Origin: Paracoccus tibetensis
Lineage (GTDB): Bacteria > Pseudomonadota > Alphaproteobacteria > Rhodobacterales > Rhodobacteraceae
Assembly (NCBI RefSeq): GCF_900102505.1
Contig: NZ_FMVT01000005.1
Span: forward strand, 62,001 to 126,000
Direction: 5' to 3'
DNA length: 64,000 bases
The position numbers and the translations under genes were made by a program. The stretch's first letter is position 1; each line of letters opens with the position of its first letter. This document shows positions 56,300 to 64,000 of this stretch, piece by piece. The notes under the pieces were generated by a model. That model had not been told where the DNA came from, did not search any database, and worked only from the letters and a program-made list of their open reading frames with translations.

Positions 56300-56851
56300 A
56301 TGCCAGACACCCGCGCCCCGGACCCAGAGGCCCATCCGCAGCGCCTGCGCGTCGCTCATCTCAGCGCCCGCCAGCCGACCCCGTTCCACCTGCGCCCCTC
56401 GGCCGAGGTCCGCGCCGCGCTGGCCGAGGAGCTGGGCATCGAGGGCCTGCCGAAGCTGGACTTCACCGGCGAGGTCCGCGCCGACCGGGGCGAGGGCTGG
56501 CGGCTGGACGGGCGGCTGACCGCGCGGGTGACGCAGGCCTGCGTGGTGACGCTGAAGCCCGTCCGTACCGATCTGTCCGAGGAGGTGACGCTGCGCTTCT
56601 CGCCCCATGCCAGCGCGCCGGAGGGCGACGAGGTCGAGATGCCCGACGAGACGCTCGAGCCGCTCGGCACCTTCATCGACCTGACCGCCGCCATGGTCGA
56701 GGCGCTGGCTTTGGCCCTGCCGCCCTATCCGCGCGCCGAAGGGGCCGAACTGGCCCCCGCCACTGACGCGGCCGAGGCGGATCAGGACGACCGCAGGCGC
56801 CCCTTCGCCGATCTCGACAAGCTGCTGCGCGGGGGCGGCACGCCCGACTGA
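56300..56851 (+). CDS. yceD: YceD/DUF177 family protein
   Basis: 183 residues from the ATG at 56300 (GAAGGA 11 bases upstream). The DUF177 pattern is visible (RLTARVTQACVVTLKPVRTDLSEEVTLRF; EPLGTFIDLTAAMVEALALALPPYPR). YceD homologues precede rpmF in most bacteria and are tied to 23S rRNA accumulation. The frame is also open from 56243. Confidence 0.85.
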   Translation: MPDTRAPDPEAHPQRLRVAHLSARQPTPFHLRPSAEVRAALAEELGIEGLPKLDFTGEVRADRGEGWRLDGRLTARVTQACVVTLKPVRTDLSEEVTLRFSPHASAPEGDEVEMPDETLEPLGTFIDLTAAMVEALALALPPYPRAEGAELAPATDAAEADQDDRRRPFADLDKLLRGGGTPD

Positions 56852-57071
56852 CGCCGCCGGCTCGCCGTCCCTCGCGCCGAATCGCTTGCGCGGCGGCGCC
56901 GGGTCCCCTATCCCGCCCCTCGCGCGAACCTGACCCAAGAAAACCTGCGGCCCTCCGCTGCGAGGGCTTGCGGGCAGGACGCTCATCGCGTATCTGCGCG
57001 GTTCATTTACGAATTCCAATCCAGCGGTGACGGCGCGCGGCGCCCCACCCGAGAACAACCGAGGTGGTGAC

Positions 57072-57278
57072 ATGGCTGTCCCTCAGAATCGCGTAACCCG
57101 CTCGAAGCGCAACATGCGTCGCGCGCATGATGCGCTGGTCGCGGGCAACCCGAACGAATGCTCGAACTGCGGCGAACTGAAGCGTCCGCATCACGTGTGC
57201 CCGTCCTGCGGCCACTATGCCGACCGCGAAGTGATCGCGCAGGCCAACGAGATCGACCTGGACGACGACGCGGCCTGA
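57072..57278 (+). CDS. rpmF: 50S ribosomal protein L32
   Basis: 68 residues from the ATG at 57072 (GAGGTGG upstream). Opening [19 protein letters not shown] is canonical. Zinc-binding form with two CxxC pairs: C30/C33 and C43/C46. It follows DUF177 by 220 bases, a gap that probably holds a promoter, and precedes plsX by 19 bases. Confidence 0.96.
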   Translation: MAVPQNRVTRSKRNMRRAHDALVAGNPNECSNCGELKRPHHVCPSCGHYADREVIAQANEIDLDDDAA

Positions 57279-57297
57279 CCGGGTCCGGCGCCATCCG

Positions 57298-58401
57298 ATG
57301 ACTGCGTCCTCCGCGTCCCAGGACTTGCCGCGCGCCCCCAAGACCGGGGGCAGCGTGGTGATATCCGTTGACGCGATGGGCGGCGACCGCGGCCCGTCCG
57401 CCGTCGTGGCCGGCATGGCCGAGAGCGCCGAGAAGAACCCCGAGATCCGCTTCATCGTCCACGGCCCCGAGGCCGAGCTGACGCGCCTCATCGGCCGTCG
57501 CAAGACGCTCGCGGACCGCTGCGAGATCCGCCATGCCGAAGGCGTGGTGACGATGGAGGACAAGCCGAGCCAGGTCGTCCGCAAGGGCGCCGGCAGCTCG
57601 ATGTGGTCCACCGTCGAATCCGTGCGCCTGGGCGAGGCGCAGGCCGCCGTCTCCTGCGGCAATACCGGCGCGCTGATGGCGCTGTCGATGCTGCGCCTCA
57701 GGAAGCTGCCGGGCGTGAACCGGCCGGCCATCGCCTGCCTCTGGCCCTCGCGCAACCCGCAGGGCTTCAACATCATGCTGGACGTGGGCGCCGACATCCG
57801 CGCCGACGCGCATGACCTGCTGCAATACGCGCAGATGGGCGCCTCCTATGCCCGCAACGGCCTCGACCTCGCGACGCCTCGCATTGGCCTGCTGAATGTT
57901 GGCACCGAGGAGCACAAGGGCCGGACCGAGCTGCGCCAGGCGGACGAGCTGATCCGGGCCGCGGCCGCCGACGGCAACTTCTCCTATGTGGGCTTCGTCG
58001 AGGGCGGGGACCTTCCCTCGGCGCGCGTCGATGTGATCGTGACCGACGGCTTCACCGGCAACATCGCCTTGAAGACCGGCGAGGGGACGGCCAAGCTGGT
58101 CGGCGACTTCCTCAAGGACGCCTTCTCGAACTCGATCATGTCCAAGTTCGCCGCCCTCCTCGCAATGACCTCGCTGAAGCGCCTGCAAAAGCGGATCGAC
58201 CCGCGGCGGGTGAACGGCGGCATCTTCCTTGGCCTGAACGGCACCGTCATCAAGTCGCATGGCTCGGCCGACGCGACCGGCGTCTCGGCCGCGATCAAGC
58301 TGGCCTTCACCCTGTCGAAGTCCGGCTTCCAGGACCGCCTCGCGGCCCGCGTCGCCCAGATTGCCCCCGCGCCCACGGAAGACAGCGGGGCCGCCCGCTG
58401 A
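57298..58401 (+). CDS. plsX: Phosphate acyltransferase PlsX
   Basis: Makes acyl-phosphate from acyl-ACP for phospholipid synthesis. It has 367 residues, slightly longer than E. coli PlsX because of a short N-terminal extension; the family core begins at VVISVDAMGGDRGP. Further motifs are CGNTGALMALSMLRL, RPAIACLWP and VTDGFTGNIALKTGEG. No strong ribosome-binding site precedes the ATG. Its stop overlaps the fabH ATG by one base. Confidence 0.95.
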   Translation: MTASSASQDLPRAPKTGGSVVISVDAMGGDRGPSAVVAGMAESAEKNPEIRFIVHGPEAELTRLIGRRKTLADRCEIRHAEGVVTMEDKPSQVVRKGAGSSMWSTVESVRLGEAQAAVSCGNTGALMALSMLRLRKLPGVNRPAIACLWPSRNPQGFNIMLDVGADIRADAHDLLQYAQMGASYARNGLDLATPRIGLLNVGTEEHKGRTELRQADELIRAAAADGNFSYVGFVEGGDLPSARVDVIVTDGFTGNIALKTGEGTAKLVGDFLKDAFSNSIMSKFAALLAMTSLKRLQKRIDPRRVNGGIFLGLNGTVIKSHGSADATGVSAAIKLAFTLSKSGFQDRLAARVAQIAPAPTEDSGAAR

Positions 58402-59372
58402 TGCGCCGCTCGGTCATCATCGGCACCGGGCATTACCTGCCCGAGCGCGTGGTTCCGAACAGCTGGTTCGAGGACCGGCTGGACACGACCGACGAATGGA
58501 TCCGCTCGCGCAGCGGGATCGAGCGTCGCCATTTCGCCGCCGAGGGCCAGACCACCAGCGATCTCGCCATCCGCGCCGGCCGCGCCGCGATGGAGAAGGC
58601 GGGCATCGGTCCCGAGGATCTGGACGGCGTGGTGCTGGCGACCTCGACCCCCGACTTCACCTTCCCGGCCGTCGCGACGATGGTGCAGGCCGGGCTGGGG
58701 ATCAAGCGCGGCTTCGCCTATGACGTGCAGGCCGTCTGCGCCGGCTTCGTCTTCGCCCTCGCCAATGCCGACGCGATGATCCGCGCCGGGCTGGCGAGCC
58801 GCGTCCTCGTGATCGGATCCGAGACCTTCTCGCGCATCATGGACTGGACCGACCGCTCCACATGCGTTCTCTTCGGCGACGGCGCCGGCGCCGTGGTGCT
58901 GGAGGCGCAGGAGGCGGCCGGAACCTCGGACGACCGCGGCATCCTCGCCAGCGACCTGAACAGCGACGGCAGCCTGCGCGAGCTGCTCTACGTCGATGGC
59001 GGCGTCTCGACCACCGGCACGGCGGGGCATCTGCGGATGCAGGGCAACCTCGTCTTCCGCCACGCGGTCGAGAAGCTGGCCAAGACCGCCCATGTCGCGC
59101 TGCAGAAGGCGGGCCTGACCCCGTCCGAGGTGGACTGGATGGTCCCCCACCAGGCCAACATGCGGATCATCACCGCGACCGCCCAGAAGATGGGCCTTCC
59201 GATGGAGAAGGTCGTGCTGACCGTTGCCGACCACGGCAATACATCGGCCGCTTCGATCCCGCTGGCCCTGTCGGTCGCCGACAGCGAGAACCGCTTCCAG
59301 CCCGGCCAGCTGATCGTGACCGAGGGCATCGGCGGCGGCCTCAGCTGGGGCTCGGTCGTCCTGCGCTGGTAG
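58401..59372 (+). CDS. fabH: 3-oxoacyl-ACP synthase III
   Basis: Starts fatty acid chains by condensing acetyl-CoA with malonyl-ACP. It has 323 residues with the triad C113 (AVCAGF), H250 (VPHQANMRI) and N280 (DHGNTSAAS). Translationally coupled to plsX (TGATG). In related genomes ihfA commonly follows fabH, but here a TRAP transporter operon lies in between. Confidence 0.96.
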   Translation: MRRSVIIGTGHYLPERVVPNSWFEDRLDTTDEWIRSRSGIERRHFAAEGQTTSDLAIRAGRAAMEKAGIGPEDLDGVVLATSTPDFTFPAVATMVQAGLGIKRGFAYDVQAVCAGFVFALANADAMIRAGLASRVLVIGSETFSRIMDWTDRSTCVLFGDGAGAVVLEAQEAAGTSDDRGILASDLNSDGSLRELLYVDGGVSTTGTAGHLRMQGNLVFRHAVEKLAKTAHVALQKAGLTPSEVDWMVPHQANMRIITATAQKMGLPMEKVVLTVADHGNTSAASIPLALSVADSENRFQPGQLIVTEGIGGGLSWGSVVLRW

Positions 59373-59445
59373 CGTTAACTGCCCGTCCGCGCGACGTAAT
59401 TTTTTCTGACTCGCCCGATAGGCACATCCGCCTCGGTCACCTGCC

Positions 59446-59472
59446 GTTACGTCACGGCCCAAATGACGCAAC
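59446..59472. promoter_or_regulatory. Operator-like inverted repeat upstream of the TRAP operon
   Basis: GTTACGTCA (59446-59454) and TGACGCAAC (59464-59472) are inverted repeats matching at eight of nine positions, with a nine-base spacer. They lie 16 bases upstream of the promoter-like TTGACA at 59488. Suggests a dimeric regulator site. Confidence 0.45.
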
Positions 59473-59487
59473 GCTGGCTCCGGCCGG

Positions 59488-59516
59488 TTGACACTCCCCC
59501 ACCGCTTCTGAAGACT
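59488..59516 (+). promoter_or_regulatory. Putative promoter of the TRAP operon
   Basis: A perfect TTGACA (59488-59493), 17-base spacer, then AAGACT (59511-59516), a weak -10. It lies upstream of the TTG start at 59571 and downstream of an alternative ATG at 59463, favouring the TTG. Confidence 0.4.
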
Positions 59517-59570
59517 GCCGATCGTGCAGGTGCAGAAAATCGCCTGCCGACCTTGGGGAGGGTCCAGACA

Positions 59571-60107
59571 TTGCCGATCATCCGTCTGATCGACGGCATC
59601 AATGAGGTCGTCGGCCGCATCGTCTCACTTGTGGCGCTGATCTTCGCGGCCATCATCATCTACGACGTCTTCATGCGCTACGTGCTGGGCCAGCCGACCC
59701 GGTGGGCCTTCGACGTGACGAAGCAGCTCTACGGGTTCTACTTCATCATGCTGGGCGGCTACGCGCTGAACCACCAGGCCCATGTCCGCGTCGACCTGCT
59801 GACCGCCACCATGCGCCCGGCCATGCGCCGGTGGGTCGAGGTCGCCGGCTACGTCATCTTCTTCTTCCCCTTTGCCTGGATCTTCGCGACCCGCAGCTGG
59901 ACCTTCGCGATGACCTCGTGGAACCAGGGCGAGGTGACCTACGGCGCCGTGGCCCTGCCCGTCTATCCGCTGAAGATGGCGATGTTCGTCGCCGCCTGCC
60001 TGCTGCTGATCCAGGGCGTGTCCGAGGTGCTGAAGCTGATCCTCGACCGCGCCCCGCATATCTACGGCAACGATCCCGTCCAGCAGGAGCCGACGCATGT
60101 CCGGTGA
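59571..60107 (+). CDS. TRAP transporter small permease (DctQ)
   Basis: Small membrane subunit of a TRAP importer, 178 residues from a TTG at 59571 (GGGGAGGG about ten bases upstream). Four membrane segments and the DctQ motif RYVLGQPTRWAFDVTKQLYGF are visible. The frame is open from an ATG at 59463 (214 residues), but that ATG lies inside the inverted repeat and ahead of the likely promoter. It overlaps the large permease by 11 bases. Confidence 0.85.
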   Translation: MPIIRLIDGINEVVGRIVSLVALIFAAIIIYDVFMRYVLGQPTRWAFDVTKQLYGFYFIMLGGYALNHQAHVRVDLLTATMRPAMRRWVEVAGYVIFFFPFAWIFATRSWTFAMTSWNQGEVTYGAVALPVYPLKMAMFVAACLLLIQGVSEVLKLILDRAPHIYGNDPVQQEPTHVR

Positions 60108-61422
60108 AGCCATCGCCCTCATCATGTCGGGCCTTCTGCTGCTGGGGCTCTTCATGGGGCACCCGCTGGCGCTGGTCCTCGGCGGCACCGCCGTTCTGGG
60201 CGCCTTCATCGCGGACCGCCCGCAGGTGCTGGGCATCGTCATCAACCGCATCTTCGGCGACGTGCTGGACAACTACGTCCTGATCGCCATTCCGCTGTTC
60301 GTCCTCATGGCCCGCTTCCTGTCTGACAGCGGCGTCACCGACCGCATGTTCGAGGCGCTGCGCCACCTCATGTCCCGCGTGAAAGGCGGCCTCGGGCTTG
60401 CGGTCGTGTTCATCTCGATCCTGCTGGCCGCGACGACCGGGATCATCGGCGCCTCGATCACTGTGATGGGCGTCATGGCCCTGAAGCCCATGCTGCAATA
60501 CGGCTATGACAAGCGGCTGGCGACCGGCCTCATCGGCGCCTCGGGCTGCCTCGGCATCCTCATCCCGCCCTCGATCATGCTGATCCTGATGGCCTCCTAC
60601 GCGCCGGGCCTGTCGGTCGGCCAGCTCTTCGCGGGGGCCATGGTGCCGGGCCTGCTGCTGGGGGTGATGTATGCGATCTACGTCGTCGCCGTCGCCTGGA
60701 TCAAGCCGGACTGGGCCCCCCGCATCGCCGAGGCCGACCAGATCAGCCGCGGCGCCATGTGGAAGCTGCTGCTGGTCGAGGCCGTGCCGCCGCTGATCCT
60801 GATCCTCGGCATCCTCGGCTCGTTGCTGGCCGGGATCGCCACCGCGACCGAGGCCAGCGCCATCGGCGCGCTGCTCGCCCTGCTGATCGTGATCTTCCGT
60901 GGCCGCTTCAAATGGTCGACCTTCTACTCGGCACTTCTGGAAACTGGCCGCACCTCGGCGATGATCCTCTTCATCGTCGTGGGCGCCACCGCCTTCACCG
61001 GCGTCTTCAACATCACCGGGGGCCTGCGCGCCAGCCAGGACCTGATCCGCGGGCTTGCCGACGATCCCTACACGCTGGTCGCGGTGATGCTGCTGGTCGT
61101 CTTCATCCTCGGCATGTTCCTCGACTGGACCGGCATCGTGCTGTTGTCCTTCCCCATCTTCCTGCCCCTGGTGGCCGAGATGGGCATCGACCCGCTGTGG
61201 TTCGTCGTCCTGATGGCCGTGGTGCTGCAGACCAGCTTCCTGTCGCCGCCCTTCGGCTACGCGCTCTTCTACATGCGCGCCATCGCCCCGCCCGACGTGC
61301 GCACCACCGACATCATCGTCGGCGTGCTGCCCTTCATCGCGCTCATCATCCTGATGTGCGGCGCGATGATCCTGTTCCCTGCCTTGGTGACGTGGCTTCC
61401 CGCCACGCTCTATGGCGGCTGA
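60097..61422 (+). CDS. TRAP transporter large permease (DctM)
   Basis: Main transport subunit, 441 residues and about twelve membrane segments. DctM features: IPLFVLMARFLSDSGV, GLAVVFISILLAATTGIIGASI, GASGCLGILIPPSIMLILM, and TSFLSPPFGYALFYMR. It couples sodium-driven import to the solute-binding protein encoded next. GGAG precedes the ATG within the dctQ 3' end. Confidence 0.92.
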   Translation: MSGEAIALIMSGLLLLGLFMGHPLALVLGGTAVLGAFIADRPQVLGIVINRIFGDVLDNYVLIAIPLFVLMARFLSDSGVTDRMFEALRHLMSRVKGGLGLAVVFISILLAATTGIIGASITVMGVMALKPMLQYGYDKRLATGLIGASGCLGILIPPSIMLILMASYAPGLSVGQLFAGAMVPGLLLGVMYAIYVVAVAWIKPDWAPRIAEADQISRGAMWKLLLVEAVPPLILILGILGSLLAGIATATEASAIGALLALLIVIFRGRFKWSTFYSALLETGRTSAMILFIVVGATAFTGVFNITGGLRASQDLIRGLADDPYTLVAVMLLVVFILGMFLDWTGIVLLSFPIFLPLVAEMGIDPLWFVVLMAVVLQTSFLSPPFGYALFYMRAIAPPDVRTTDIIVGVLPFIALIILMCGAMILFPALVTWLPATLYGG

Positions 61423-61448
61423 CGTTTTCAACGAGGAGGCTCTGAAAC

Positions 61449-62534
61449 ATGAAAACCACGCTTTCCACCGCCGTGCTTGCGCTTGCCGTCGCGTCCCCGG
61501 CCTTGGCCGAGACCTGGACGATGACCTCCACCTGGCCCTCCAGCCTCGAGCTGATCGAGATCGACCGCAAATGGGTCGAGAATGTCGGCAAGATGGTCGA
61601 TCCCGAGGTCCTGACGATCGAGTTCTACGACGGCGGCAGCCTGGTTCCGGCGGGCGAGGTCTTCGGCGCGGTGGAATCGGGCACGATCCAGGCCGGCGCC
61701 GACTGGCCGGGCTACTGGGCCGGCCGCAACCCGGCCTTCTCGCCGCTGGCGACGACCGCCAGCCTCTTTAACGCGGTGGACTACGTCAACTGGATCCAGG
61801 AATGGGGCGGCGCCGACCTCTATAACGAGATCTACGGCCAGTTCGGCATGGTCTACCTGCCCTATGGCGTGACCAACAACGAATCCGGGTTCCGCACCGT
61901 CAGCCAGCCGATCCGCACGGTCGACGACCTTCAGGGCCTGCGCCTGCGCCTCTCGGGCCTCGAGCAGGGCCGCCTTCTGGAAAAACTCGGTGGCAGCCAG
62001 GTCAGCATGGCCGGCGGCGAGATCTACCAGTCGCTCGAGCGCGGCGTGATCGACGGGGCCGAGTTCTCGACCCCCAACGTGGACTTCTCGGGCGGCTTCC
62101 AGCAGGTGACCAGCTACTGGTCGACGCCCGGCTGGCACCAGTCCTCGTCGGTCTTCGGCGTGATGATCAACAAGAACAGCTGGGACGCGCTGGACGAGGC
62201 CACGCAAGAGCGCCTGCGCCTCGCCGCCGACGCCACCATGCTCTGGTCGCTCTCCTTCACCGAGCGGCGCGCCAACGAGGCCTATCGCCAGTTCGAGGAG
62301 GCCGGGACCGAGATCAACCGCCTCGACGACGCCGCGCTGGAGCGTATCCAGGAGCTGGCCAACGAGACCATCGTCGAGGTCGCCTGCGAGAACCGCGATT
62401 CGGCACGCGTCTATGCCAGCATGATCGGCTATCTCGAGGACTACGCGACCTGGCGCACCGCCTCCGCGCCCTTCGACCTCGGCCGGACCCCGAACGGTCC
62501 CGACCTCGCCGAGATCGAGGCCTGCGCGCAGTAG
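61449..62534 (+). CDS. TRAP transporter solute-binding protein (DctP family)
   Basis: Periplasmic receptor, 361 residues with a signal peptide (1-20, ending ALA). DctP fold features: WTMTSTWPSS at the mature start, VPAGEVFGAVESGTIQAG, RLRLSGLEQGRLLEKLGG, and GEIYQSLERGVIDGAEF. It most resembles the branch that binds 2-oxo acids or other carboxylates (TakP-like), but the ligand is not certain. GAGGAGG precedes the ATG. Last gene of the operon, with Q-M-P order. Confidence 0.9.
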   Translation: MKTTLSTAVLALAVASPALAETWTMTSTWPSSLELIEIDRKWVENVGKMVDPEVLTIEFYDGGSLVPAGEVFGAVESGTIQAGADWPGYWAGRNPAFSPLATTASLFNAVDYVNWIQEWGGADLYNEIYGQFGMVYLPYGVTNNESGFRTVSQPIRTVDDLQGLRLRLSGLEQGRLLEKLGGSQVSMAGGEIYQSLERGVIDGAEFSTPNVDFSGGFQQVTSYWSTPGWHQSSSVFGVMINKNSWDALDEATQERLRLAADATMLWSLSFTERRANEAYRQFEEAGTEINRLDDAALERIQELANETIVEVACENRDSARVYASMIGYLEDYATWRTASAPFDLGRTPNGPDLAEIEACAQ

Positions 62535-62581
62535 GTCGCAACCGCAGCGTGTAAAGCGCGCGCCGCACCACCATGCAAGTC

Positions 62582-62613
62582 ACGGGCGGGGAACGATTTC
62601 CCCGCCCGTCTCG
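62582..62613 (+). terminator. Hairpin terminator after the TRAP operon
   Basis: Perfect 12-bp stem (62582-62593 with 62598-62609) around a CGAT loop, 47 bases past the dctP stop. The tail CTCG is T-poor. It separates the TRAP operon from the ihfA promoter directly downstream. Confidence 0.65.
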
Positions 62614-62643
62614 TTGACAGCACGGCCGAAGGGCCTCATCCTT
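62614..62643 (+). promoter_or_regulatory. Putative promoter of ihfA
   Basis: A perfect TTGACA at 62614-62619, directly after the TRAP terminator. The -10 is weak: ATCCTT at about 62638-62643, 18 bases on. Gives ihfA its own start 20-odd bases before its ATG. Confidence 0.45.
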
Positions 62644-62665
62644 GCGTCAGCGAAAAGGAACGATC

Positions 62666-62974
62666 ATGGGCGACAAGACTCTGACCCGCATGGACCTGGC
62701 CGAGGCGGTGTTCCGCGATGTCGGCCTTTCGCGCCACGAATCCGCCCAGTTGGTCGAAAGCGTGCTGGGCCATATCTCCGACGCGCTGGTGCGCGGCGAG
62801 CAGGTGAAGATCTCGTCCTTCGGCACCTTTTCGGTCCGCGACAAGAACGAGCGCATCGGCCGCAATCCCAAGACCGGCGAGGAAGTCCCCATCACGCCCC
62901 GGCGCGTGCTGTCCTTCCGCCCCTCGCACCTGATGAAGGATCGCGTGGCCGCCGGCAACAAGCGCAAGGGCTAG
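62666..62974 (+). CDS. ihfA: Integration host factor subunit alpha
   Basis: DNA-bending nucleoid protein, alpha subunit. It has 102 residues from the ATG at 62666 (AAAAGGAA upstream). Opening [50 protein letters not shown] and RRVLSFRPS are IhfA signatures. Followed 18 bases later by the MerR-type gene, the usual partner in alphaproteobacteria. Confidence 0.95.
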   Translation: MGDKTLTRMDLAEAVFRDVGLSRHESAQLVESVLGHISDALVRGEQVKISSFGTFSVRDKNERIGRNPKTGEEVPITPRRVLSFRPSHLMKDRVAAGNKRKG

Positions 62975-62992
62975 GGGCGGATCGGCAACGGC

Positions 62993-63763
62993 ATGCAGAA
63001 GCGGGATGACGCCTTTCGCTCGATCGGGGAAGTTGCTGCCCTCATCGGCGTTCCCCCGCATGTCCTGCGCTACTGGGAGACGCAGTTTCCCCAGCTGAAG
63101 CCGATGAAGCGCCCCGACGGGCGCCGCTATTACCGCCCCGAGGATGTGCGCCTCGCCGCCGGCCTCTGCGAGCTGCTGCGTGATGACGGGCTGACCATCC
63201 GCGGCGCCCGCAAGCTGATCGCGCTGGACAGGGGCACCGCCGTCCGCGCGCGCGGCCAAGTCCGCCTCGGCGAGATGGCCACGGCCGACGCCGCGCCGGC
63301 GCTGCCGGACGCCGACCCGAACGTCACTCCTGACGCCGCCCCGCCCGCCCAGCTCGACACCCCGCCCCCGCCGCCCCCAGAGCCGCCCGTGGCGCCGCCC
63401 CTCGAGGCGCTTCCCGAGTGGCAGGACGACGCGTCGCCGCCGCAGCCCGAGACGGCTTTGCCGCCCGTGCCGGAGGACACCGAGGCGCCAGCCGAAACGC
63501 CGCCCGAGGACGCCCTGACGGACACGGACCCGCCGGAACCCCCGCATCAGCCGCATGTCCGCCTGCGCCACCGCGGCCGCCGCGAGGTGCCTGAGGGGCA
63601 GATGGCGCTCTTCGACGGCCCGCCGCCGCCTGCTTCGACCTGGCTGCCGCGCCTGACGCGCATGGCCGCGCTGCTGCGCGCGCAACAGCCCGGCGCCCCA
63701 CGCTGGCAGCAAGCCGCAGCGGCCGGAATGCGCCTCGGCAACGCGATCTCGCGGCTCTACTGA
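62993..63763 (+). CDS. MerR-family transcriptional regulator with Pro-rich tail
   Basis: 256 residues. N-terminal MerR winged helix (FRSIGEVAALIGVPPHVLRYWETQFPQ, about 8-34; KRPDGRRYYRPEDVRL, about 39-54). The middle (about 95-185) is a low-complexity Pro/Ala/Glu linker, and the C-terminus has a short basic helix region. No metal-binding cysteines, so it is not a classical metal sensor. It is the usual downstream neighbour of ihfA; its targets are unknown. Confidence 0.85.
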   Translation: MQKRDDAFRSIGEVAALIGVPPHVLRYWETQFPQLKPMKRPDGRRYYRPEDVRLAAGLCELLRDDGLTIRGARKLIALDRGTAVRARGQVRLGEMATADAAPALPDADPNVTPDAAPPAQLDTPPPPPPEPPVAPPLEALPEWQDDASPPQPETALPPVPEDTEAPAETPPEDALTDTDPPEPPHQPHVRLRHRGRREVPEGQMALFDGPPPPASTWLPRLTRMAALLRAQQPGAPRWQQAAAAGMRLGNAISRLY

Positions 63764-63803
63764 CCCCGTGTCGCATTGGCTGCAGATTTCCGTCCGCCGG
63801 CCC

Positions 63804-63833
63804 TTGTGCAGCCCGGCAAGATCGCACTATACG
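63804..63833 (+). promoter_or_regulatory. Putative promoter of tRNA-Pro
   Basis: TTGTGC (63804-63809), 18-base spacer, TATACG (63828-63833), ten bases before the tRNA. Confidence 0.55.
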
Positions 63834-63843
63834 GACCCCGTGT

Positions 63844-63921
63844 CGGGCCGTGGCGCAGCCTGGTTAGCGCGTCCGTCTGGGGGGCGGAAGGCCGCGAGTT
63901 CGAATCTCGCCGGCCCGACCA
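63844..63921 (+). tRNA. tRNA-Pro (anticodon GGG)
   Basis: Acceptor arms CGGGCCG (63844-63850) and CGGCCCG (63911-63917) pair fully. The discriminator A and an encoded CCA end the gene (63918-63921). The anticodon arm TCCGT/GCGGA encloses the loop CTGGGGG, giving anticodon GGG for proline codons CCC/CCU. The T arm contains GTTCGAATC. Confidence 0.95.
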
Positions 63922-63930
63922 TCTGAGAAA

Positions 63931-63956
63931 CGCCCACCCTTCGGGGTGGGTGTTTT
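63931..63956 (+). terminator. Rho-independent terminator after tRNA-Pro
   Basis: CCCACCC (63933-63939), TTCG loop, GGGTGGG (63944-63950), then TGTTTT. Ten bases downstream of the tRNA. Confidence 0.85.
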
Positions 63957-64000
63957 CGTATCCGCGTATGAGGTGCTCATGAACGGCGTGCTTCCCGACG

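Noticed and set aside
63776..63982. 68-codon frame running through tRNA-Pro
   Set aside because: It translates the tRNA and its terminator; the tRNA call is much stronger.

Overview
This is a G+C-rich, densely packed stretch of chromosome. It is almost certainly from a Rhodobacteraceae/Paracoccaceae alphaproteobacterium (Paracoccus/Rhodobacter-like). The evidence is gcrA, phosphatidylcholine synthase, MJ0042-type zinc-ribbon and TIGR02302-type genes, three tandem deformylases next to fmt, an AppA-like BLUF domain, and the order nusA-ylxR-infB and rpmF-plsX-fabH...ihfA-merR. Nearly everything is core housekeeping. I see no insertion sequence, prophage, CRISPR array or replication origin.

Layout. 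1-2218: ubiG (cut by the window edge), proline iminopeptidase and tspO. 2251-7920: the rimP-nusA-ylxR-infB translation/transcription operon, with an attenuator-like leader in front and a strong terminator behind. 8275-11015: a 42-residue conserved-looking small protein, then a parvulin-argJ-mutT operon on the minus strand. 11226-13943: secA with its own promoter. 14128-16605: fmt and three def paralogues, of which only one keeps all catalytic motifs. 16678-18997: a PatB-like aminotransferase and accA. 19153-19586: two tiny basic proteins. 19663-23008: the ftsE-ftsX-plsC operon with a divergent zinc-ribbon membrane protein. 23013-28370: argH-lptM-like-lysA-TIGR02302 operon, with divergent tlpA. 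29041-32946: a class A PBP and amtB. 33064-36569: polyprenyl diphosphate synthase, DUF2007, tRNA1(Val) methyltransferase-like protein, DUF465 protein, argD. 36767-39751: DMT exporter, ABC-2 permease, gcrA, BLUF protein. 39835-42122: an EAL protein, mlaC and mlaA. 42270-46783: type I secretion ATPase and HlyD partner, then an AtoE-type transporter. 46895-51488: tauE/safE-dapE-GNAT-rnr operon. 51838-56151: META lipoprotein, recO, pcs, sseB-like gene, serine hydrolase, bamE. 56300-59372: DUF177, rpmF, plsX, fabH. 59571-62534: a TRAP transporter (Q-M-P order). 62666-63763: ihfA and a MerR-type regulator. 63844-63921: tRNA-Pro(GGG).

The non-coding structure is the most interesting part. Seven copies of a dispersed intergenic element share the octamer AAATATCC followed by G-rich hairpins. 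Five copies lie just after a stop codon in the gene's own orientation, and four sit exactly at convergent gene ends. The rimP leader can fold into two mutually exclusive structures (a terminator, or a 12-bp stem that would prevent it). Other points worth a look are a split BLUF/EAL pair, a TRAP cassette with its own operator-like inverted repeat sitting between fabH and ihfA, and a mlaA/mlaC overlap in which one 30-bp duplication is read in two frames.

I found no clearly new large multi-gene system. Gene calls rest on recognised protein motifs read by eye. Regulatory calls are pattern-based and weaker.
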